The notes under the pieces: generated by a model | The model's database searches: none | What the model was told of the DNA's origin: nothing | Seen by the model: the letters and a program-made list of their open reading frames with translations, nothing else | Part shown: positions 39,842 to 45,161 of the stretch, in pieces | Numbering within the stretch: position 1 is the first letter of the stretch | How the letters are laid out: every line of letters starts with the position of its first letter | Assembly (NCBI GenBank): GCA_019347875.1 | Contig: JAHWKN010000003.1 | Coordinates: 1 to 45,161, forward strand | DNA: 45,161 bases | Direction: 5' to 3' | Source of the DNA: Candidatus Parcubacteria bacterium | GTDB lineage: Bacteria; Patescibacteriota; Saccharimonadia; UBA4664; JAHWKN01 | Made by a program: the position numbers and the translations under genes

Positions 39842-42160
39842 ATGAGTAAGAACGTCGTCATTGTGGAGTCGCCGGCTAAGGCCAAAACCATCGAGAAGTT
39901 TTTAGGTAAGGACTTCAAGGTGGTGGCCAGCTTCGGGCATGTACGTGACCTGCCGAAAAAGGGGGTGTCGGTTGATATCGAGCACGGCTTTACCCCCACT
40001 TACGAGATTTCGCCCGATAAGAAAAAGCACGTGGCCGAGCTGAAAAGGCTGGCCAAGACCGCCGATACCGTCTGGCTGGCCAGCGATGAAGACCGCGAGG
40101 GGGAGGCCATCGCCTGGCACCTGGTCGAGGCGCTCAAGTTAAAAGACGCCAACACCAAGCGCATCGTGTTTCACGAAATCACCAAGCCGGCCATCGAGCG
40201 GGCGGTGAAGAACCCGCGGGGGGTCGACAAGAACCTGGTCGACGCCCAGCAGGCCCGGCGGGTACTCGACCGCTTAGTCGGCTACGGGCTGTCGCCGGTA
40301 CTGTGGAAGAAGGTCCGCACCGGGCTGTCGGCCGGCCGGGTCCAGTCGGTCGCGGTGCGGCTGATCGTAGAGCGCGAGCGCGAGATCGAAAACTTTTCCG
40401 CCACCGCCAAGTTTAAGCTGACCGCCGAGTTTACGCTGGCAGGCGGGAAGGTTCTAAAAGCCGAACTGCCAAAGAAGTTTGACAGCGAGCCGGAGGCCCG
40501 ACGGTTCTTAGAGAGCCTGAAGGGGGCCGCGTACCAGGTAGCCGATCTGGTGACCAAGCCGGCCAAAAAGTCACCGCCACCGCCCTTTACCACCTCAACG
40601 CTGCAGCAGGAGGCCAGCCGCAAACTGGGCTTTTCGGTCAAACAAACCATGGTGGTGGCCCAAAAGCTGTACGAAGCCGGGCACATCAGCTACATGCGGA
40701 CCGACTCGGTCAACCTGTCGGACACCGCAGTGGCGGCCGCCGCCAAACAAATCACCCGGTTCTACGGAGCGGAGTTTGCCCAAACCCGCCGCTACGCCAC
40801 CAAGTCGGCCGGCGCCCAAGAGGCCCACGAGGCGATCCGCCCGACCGATTTCAGCCGGATGACGGCCGGCGCCGACTCCGGGCAGCAACGGCTGTACCAG
40901 CTGATCTGGCAGCGCACCATCGCCTCGCAAATGGCCGATGCCCGGCTGGAGAAAACCGAGGCGGCGATAGCCATCTCCACCCGTCCGGAAACGCTGGTGG
41001 CCAGCGGTGAGGTGGTGCGGTTTGAAGGCTTTTTAAAGGTTTATACGGAGTCGAGCGACCGCGACGACAGAGACAGCGACAGCTCCAAGATCCTGCCGCC
41101 GCTGGCGGCAGGGCAAAAGCTGGATCCAATTGCACTGCGAGCGACGCAAGTTTACGACCGGCCCAAGCCGCGCTACACCGAGGCTAGTCTGGTGAAAAAG
41201 CTGGAAGAGATGGGCATCGGCCGGCCCTCAACCTACGCCCCGACCATCTCAACCATTCAGGACCGCGGATACGTCGAGAAGGGGGACCTGGAGGGGCACG
41301 AGCGGCCCGTTAGCCTACTAACGCTTAAGGACGACCAGCTAACCAGCGAGCAGACCACCGAGATAACCGGCGCCGAACGGGCCAAACTGTTCCCGACCGC
41401 CATCGGCGGGGTTGTAACCGACTTTTTAGTCAAACACTTTCCCGACATCGTCGACTACCAATTTACCGCCAAGGTGGAAGCCGAGTTCGACGAGATCGCC
41501 CGCGGGCAACAGCCCTGGAACTCTATGATCTCCGACTTTTACGGCCCTTTCCGGCAAACCGTCGCGGCGTCTGAAAACGTTTCCCGGCAGGAGGCCTCCC
41601 AGGCCCGCGAGCTGGGCAGCGACCCCGCCACCGGCAAACCGGTGATCGCCCGGATGGGCCGCTACGGTCCGATGCTGCAGATCGGCCAGGCGGAGGACGA
41701 AGAGAAGCCCCGTTTTGCCCCGCTGCCGGCCGGCCGCAAAATCACTGACGTCACCCTGGCAGAGGCGCTGGAGCTGTTTAAGCTGCCGCGCTCACTCGGT
41801 ACGACGCCCGAAGGTGAGGAGATTACCGCCAACTTCGGCCGCTTCGGGCCCTACATTAAGTTTGGCGGTCTGTACGCCTCGATCACGCCGGACGATCCGT
41901 TTTCGATCACCCGCGAGCGGGCACTGGAGCTGGTGGCCGCCAAAAAAACCGCCGACGCCCAAAAGTACATCCGCACCTTTGACGGCTCACCGGTCAAGGT
42001 GGTCAACGGCCGCTTCGGTCCCTTCATCACCAACGGCACCAAAAACGCTAAAATTCCGGCCGGCCAGGATCCCGCCCGGCTGACCCAATCCGAGTGCGAA
42101 GCGCTGCTGGCCGCCGCCCCGACAAAGAAAAAGCGTAAACGGATAGTTAAAAAAGCCTAA
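39842..42160 (+). CDS. topA: DNA topoisomerase I
   Basis: A 772-aa type IA topoisomerase. The Toprim domain starts NVVIVESPAKAKTIEKFLG and contains ASDEDREGEAIAWHL with the metal-binding acidic residues; the catalytic Tyr is in HISYMRTDSVNLS near residue 280; GIGRPSTYAPTISTIQDRGYVE is conserved. The C terminus has two topoisomerase C-terminal repeats (RMGRYGPMLQIG, NFGRFGPYIKFGG, NGRFGPFITNGTKNAKIP) and a basic tail, but no four-Cys zinc fingers. It relaxes negative supercoils. The start is the only ATG near the N terminus of the family. Confidence 0.97.
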   Translation: MSKNVVIVESPAKAKTIEKFLGKDFKVVASFGHVRDLPKKGVSVDIEHGFTPTYEISPDKKKHVAELKRLAKTADTVWLASDEDREGEAIAWHLVEALKLKDANTKRIVFHEITKPAIERAVKNPRGVDKNLVDAQQARRVLDRLVGYGLSPVLWKKVRTGLSAGRVQSVAVRLIVEREREIENFSATAKFKLTAEFTLAGGKVLKAELPKKFDSEPEARRFLESLKGAAYQVADLVTKPAKKSPPPPFTTSTLQQEASRKLGFSVKQTMVVAQKLYEAGHISYMRTDSVNLSDTAVAAAAKQITRFYGAEFAQTRRYATKSAGAQEAHEAIRPTDFSRMTAGADSGQQRLYQLIWQRTIASQMADARLEKTEAAIAISTRPETLVASGEVVRFEGFLKVYTESSDRDDRDSDSSKILPPLAAGQKLDPIALRATQVYDRPKPRYTEASLVKKLEEMGIGRPSTYAPTISTIQDRGYVEKGDLEGHERPVSLLTLKDDQLTSEQTTEITGAERAKLFPTAIGGVVTDFLVKHFPDIVDYQFTAKVEAEFDEIARGQQPWNSMISDFYGPFRQTVAASENVSRQEASQARELGSDPATGKPVIARMGRYGPMLQIGQAEDEEKPRFAPLPAGRKITDVTLAEALELFKLPRSLGTTPEGEEITANFGRFGPYIKFGGLYASITPDDPFSITRERALELVAAKKTADAQKYIRTFDGSPVKVVNGRFGPFITNGTKNAKIPAGQDPARLTQSECEALLAAAPTKKKRKRIVKKA

Positions 42161-42198
42161 TTTTGGCCACCGCCGGGACGGCGCCGGTCGCGACACGT

Positions 42199-42227
42199 TT
42201 GTAATATTAACCAATGCGTGATATAAT
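42199..42227 (+). promoter_or_regulatory. Sigma-70-type promoter upstream of the PBP gene
   Basis: TTGTAA, 17 nt, TATAAT. It would give a leader of about 90 nt and may work beside the closer -10 at 42312. Confidence 0.55.
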
Positions 42228-42311
42228 AGTTAGTAATATTGACTAAAGTTGACGGCGGGGGAGGGCGGTTTTTGTCCGCTTTCGTCCTCAACACGTCCAG
42301 CCAAGCCAACC

Positions 42312-42317
42312 TATAAT
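42312..42317 (+). promoter_or_regulatory. -10 element of the PBP gene, leaderless geometry
   Basis: TATAAT, then AAAGCT (6 nt), then ATG at 42324. A TCAACA 18 nt upstream may be the -35. It argues against the ORF-track TTG start at 42249. Confidence 0.6.
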
Positions 42318-42323
42318 AAAGCT

Positions 42324-44696
42324 ATGCCTAAACCAGACAAGACCGACAAGCGAGAGTTTTACGAAGCCATCCCCGCGCCGGCGCGGTTAAACGACAACGA
42401 CGTCGGGCTGGACGATATCGGCCACGCCCTTGAAACGGCGGCGGCAAGGCTGCGCGCCGAGTGGCTCCGCATCAAGCCGCTGGCCCAAGCCGCCGTTTAT
42501 GACGGCGGCCAGTACGCCCTGGCGTTCGGGCGGGTCATGACCAGCCAAAGCGCCCGCCGTACCTACACCGCCGGGCTGACCCTGAGTTTGATCGCCGGGG
42601 CGGCGGTGGCGCTGCTGGTGGCTTCCAGTACCTACGCCATTTATGCCGGCGACCTGGCCAGCCCCGCGGCGCTGATGAACAAGAAGAACACCGGTACCAC
42701 CATTTTGGACCGCCACGGAGAGGTGCTGTACCGGGTGTACGGCGCCAGCAACCGCCAGCCGGTGAAGATGTCCGAGGTACCCGAAAACCTCATCCAAGCC
42801 ACCCTGGCCGCCGAAGACCCCAACTTTTACCAGCACGACGGGCTGTCGTGGCGGGGCACCTTGCGGGCGCTCTACCACGACGTCAAGACCGGCCGCAAGG
42901 CCCAGGGCGGCTCAACCATCACCCAGCAGTTGGTTAAAAACGCCCTGCTTGATCCAACCGACCGCTCCTTTGAGCGTAAGGCCCGCGAGGCCGTCTTGGC
43001 GGTTGAGCTGGAACGCCGCTACGACAAAGACCAGATCATGGAGATGTACCTAAACGGCATTTACTACGGCCAGGGGGCGCACGGGATCGGCTCGGCCGCC
43101 AAGACTTACTTTAACAAGCCGGTCAAGGACTTGAGTCTGGGCCAAAGCGCCCTGCTGGCGGGGTTGGTGCTGGCGCCCAGCCAGTGGGATCCGACCATCA
43201 ACCCCGAGGCTGCCCAGGGCCGGCGCAACTTTATATTGGAACGCATGCAGGAGCTGGAGTACATCACAGCGGCCGAGGCGGCGGCCGCCAAAGCCGAGCC
43301 GATCGAAGCCTCGGCCCGGCAAATCGAGATCAAGGCGCCCCACTTTGTGTTTTATGTCCTTAACCAGCTGCGGGCGACTTACGGCAGCGAGCTGGTTGAG
43401 CGCGGCGGCATCACCGTCCGCACCACGCTTGATCTGGGTAAGCAGCGAATCGGCGAAGACACCGTTAAGGCCCAACTCGCCAGCCTGCGCGGCCGCAACG
43501 CCACCAACGGAGCCTTGGTGTCGGTCGACCCGGCCACCGGTGACATATTAAGCATGGTCGGCAGCGTCGACTACTTTGCACCAGGCTACGGCAAGGTCAA
43601 CCTGGCGACGGCTTTGCGGCAGCCGGGATCGGCCATGAAGCCGATGGTTTACCTGTCGGCGTTCGAAAAGGGGTGGAACGGGGCCACCGTGGTGGAGGAT
43701 AAGCCCATCGCCATCCCGGATGGTGCCGGCAACGTTTACCGGCCGCAAAACTACGACCTCAAGTTCCACGGCCGCCAAACCCTGCGCAGCGCCTTAGCCA
43801 ACTCTTACAACATCCCGGCGGTCGAGGTGCTGCGCTTCGTCGGCGTACCGCCGGCCCTGGAGATGTCCCACCGGCTGGGCATTACCACGCTTAACGACCC
43901 CAGCCGCTACGGACTCAGCCTGGTGTTGGGCGGGGGAGAGGTGCGCATGATTGATATGGCGGCCGCTTACGGCACCCTGGCCAATCAAGGCACCCGGGTA
44001 ACTCCCGTGGCGATCAAGCAGGTCCAAAACCGCCTGGGCAAAGACATCACCAAGCCGGCCCAGCCCAAACCTAAAAAACCGGCTGTAGATCCCCGCCTGG
44101 TCTACATGCTCACCAGTATCTTAAGCGACAACGAGGCCCGCCGGCCGATGTTCGGCACCAACTCGCCGCTGAAGCTGTCACGGCCGGCGGCGGTCAAGAC
44201 CGGTACCACCAACGACTACAAAGACAACTGGACCGCCGGGTACACGCCGGATGTCGCCACGGTGGTGTGGGTCGGCAACAACGATGGCTCCCCAATGGTG
44301 AACGTCGACGGCGTGACCGGGGCGGCCCCGATCTGGAATCAGTACATGGAAGCGGTGCTGCGGGGAACGCCCGTAACCGACTTCGTCAAGCCGCCCGGCT
44401 TGGAGTCGGTCAGGGTATGTAAGTTTGACGGCGGCATCGCCAACCCGTGGGACGCCAGCGTGGAAGAGTTCTTCTTAGCCGAAGCCAAGCCGACCAAACG
44501 CTGCGGCACCAGCGCGCCGCGTCCCCGGGCGATACCGAGGCGGGAAGAGCCAGAAGAGGACGAGCGCAAACCCGACAAGGAAGAACGCCGCGGTCGCGAG
44601 GAGGAGAATGTAGGGGGCGGTGATTCAGAGGTACTGGTACCACCGACCGAGCCCAAACAGCCGGACCAGCCAGCCGACCCGTCGGACAGTGATTAA
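42324..44696 (+). CDS. Class A penicillin-binding protein (transglycosylase/transpeptidase)
   Basis: A 790-aa bifunctional peptidoglycan synthase. A cytoplasmic N terminus of about 80 residues precedes one membrane helix (AGLTLSLIAGAAVALLVASSTYAIYA). The GT51 domain has AAEDPNFYQHDGLSWRGTLRA (catalytic Glu), GGSTITQQLVKN and EMYLNGIYYGQGAHGIGSAA. The transpeptidase domain has SxxK (PGSAMKPM), SxN (SYN in LANSYNIPAVE) and KTG (KTGTTNDYKDNW). The acidic, Pro-rich tail (EEPEEDERKPDKEERRG...) is hydrophilic and lacks PASTA domains. It polymerises and cross-links glycan strands. The start is the ATG after TATAAT; the ORF track adds 25 residues upstream. Confidence 0.95.
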   Translation: MPKPDKTDKREFYEAIPAPARLNDNDVGLDDIGHALETAAARLRAEWLRIKPLAQAAVYDGGQYALAFGRVMTSQSARRTYTAGLTLSLIAGAAVALLVASSTYAIYAGDLASPAALMNKKNTGTTILDRHGEVLYRVYGASNRQPVKMSEVPENLIQATLAAEDPNFYQHDGLSWRGTLRALYHDVKTGRKAQGGSTITQQLVKNALLDPTDRSFERKAREAVLAVELERRYDKDQIMEMYLNGIYYGQGAHGIGSAAKTYFNKPVKDLSLGQSALLAGLVLAPSQWDPTINPEAAQGRRNFILERMQELEYITAAEAAAAKAEPIEASARQIEIKAPHFVFYVLNQLRATYGSELVERGGITVRTTLDLGKQRIGEDTVKAQLASLRGRNATNGALVSVDPATGDILSMVGSVDYFAPGYGKVNLATALRQPGSAMKPMVYLSAFEKGWNGATVVEDKPIAIPDGAGNVYRPQNYDLKFHGRQTLRSALANSYNIPAVEVLRFVGVPPALEMSHRLGITTLNDPSRYGLSLVLGGGEVRMIDMAAAYGTLANQGTRVTPVAIKQVQNRLGKDITKPAQPKPKKPAVDPRLVYMLTSILSDNEARRPMFGTNSPLKLSRPAAVKTGTTNDYKDNWTAGYTPDVATVVWVGNNDGSPMVNVDGVTGAAPIWNQYMEAVLRGTPVTDFVKPPGLESVRVCKFDGGIANPWDASVEEFFLAEAKPTKRCGTSAPRPRAIPRREEPEEDERKPDKEERRGREEENVGGGDSEVLVPPTEPKQPDQPADPSDSD

Positions 44697-44744
44697 AGCG
44701 ATACGAAAATACACATACTCATCTCGTCCGCCACGCCGCGTAGC

Positions 44745-45161
44745 GACGCCACCCCTACCGCAGCGGCCCTACCGTCTATCCTCCTAACCTCTCCCTAAAC
44801 CTCCCTCTTCTACCTTTTGTCAGCAAAAGGTAGCCAAAACTGCCGAGTAGGTCGCTAACTCCAAGCCAGCCAGCCCGTAAAAGGCCGGGCCTGCGGAACT
44901 CGTCCCTAGCGGTCCTCAAACAGTCCTCGGCCTTAATCGGCCTTTTCCGGTCTGGCTGTTTGGGGTTAGCTCCGATACTCGGGGATGTTGGGGCAGTCCC
45001 TGGTTTTAAAATCAAAAAAGATGGTTCTGCTTTCTCCTGCCAACCCCGAGCATTGGAGTGAGCCCCAAACAGCCGTACCGTCAGCGGCGGATAAAGCCGA
45101 GGACTGTTTGAGCCCCGATGCAATCGGAGCGAGTTCCGCAGGCCCGCCGGTGGCGGTTCGG
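44745..45161. repeat. Dispersed inverted-repeat element, partial copy C
   Basis: The gene-free end of the window. Pyrimidine-rich sequence (44750-44808, purine-rich on the other strand) leads to the end hairpin CTACCTTTTG-TCAG-CAAAAGGTAG (44811-44834) and a left arm (to 44983) that closely matches 9121-9303. A centre of about 60 bp follows, then the right arm from 45044, which is the inverted copy of the left: GCCGAGGACTGTTTGAG (45096-45111, nearly the same as 10-25) and CGAGTTCCGCAGGCC (45130-45144). The copy is cut by the window end. The ORF at 44776-45123 (minus) follows the repeat and is not taken as a gene. Confidence 0.8.

Noticed and set aside
42249-42323. Extended N terminus of the PBP from TTG at 42249
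   Set aside because: The added 25 residues are not family-like, and a TATAAT box lies inside them 6 nt before a good ATG.
44776-45123. 115-aa minus-strand ORF at the window end
   Set aside because: It lies across the arms and centre of the repeat element; its sequence is explained by the repeat and it has no domain or start signals.

Overview
The window is a compact, GC-rich chromosomal segment that uses the standard bacterial code (TGA, TAA and TAG all act as stops). It looks like a member of the Patescibacteria/CPR, most likely Saccharibacteria-like. The reasons are the many short-leader or leaderless genes, the mix of PEGA, DUF3048, RlpA-like, LysM/Rpf-like and PBP cell-surface proteins, a complete but compact F-type ATP synthase operon, and many small uncharacterised proteins. 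This placement is inference; no rRNA is present to confirm it.

Layout. 0-5 kb: a partial dispersed repeat, then a PEGA-domain membrane protein divergent from mreB, an O-antigen-ligase-like polytopic protein and a WecG/TagA glycosyltransferase, forming a cell-shape and surface-polymer cluster. 5-9 kb: a zinc-ribbon/Pro-Ala-rich/membrane protein, a small conserved unknown, gltX, and a 67-aa protein with its own textbook promoter and terminator. 8.9-9.7 kb: a gene-free stretch holding a complete copy of an inverted-repeat element. 9.7-11.7 kb: DUF3048 and RlpA-like envelope proteins. 18.9-11.7 kb on the minus strand: atpI/Z-atpB-E-F-H-A-G-D-C, followed by a small beta-carbonic-anhydrase-like gene. 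19-24 kb: a membrane protein and a LysM/transglycosylase protein (minus), a Nudix protein, a possible nucleoside-deoxyribosyltransferase-like protein, cca and an unknown. 24.1-26.8 kb: a visibly AT-rich island carrying a KAP-family P-loop NTPase, ending at the 3' side of a tRNA-Glu gene. 27-33.6 kb: HIT protein, EEP hydrolase, histidine kinase/response regulator, scpA, scpB-rluB-dacA. 33.7-37.2 kb: an unknown coiled-coil membrane protein, a RHH/RelE toxin-antitoxin pair directly upstream of der, then pth. 37.4-44.7 kb: dprA, NYN-domain protein, isochorismatase-like hydrolase, topA and a class A PBP. 44.7 kb to the end: the start of another copy of the dispersed repeat.

Three themes stand out. 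First, many genes share one start architecture: a -10 hexamer lying exactly 6 nt (sometimes 7-8) before the start codon with no room for a Shine-Dalgarno site, so leaderless transcription seems to be the default for first genes, while operon-internal genes (atp genes, antitoxin) have clear Shine-Dalgarno sites. Second, a non-coding repeat family occurs three times, with long inverted arms, short tetraloop hairpins at the outer ends whose stems differ by compensatory changes, and purine-rich flanks; no transposase is linked to it. Third, the KAP NTPase island beside tRNA-Glu has the look of a horizontally acquired, possibly defensive, insertion.
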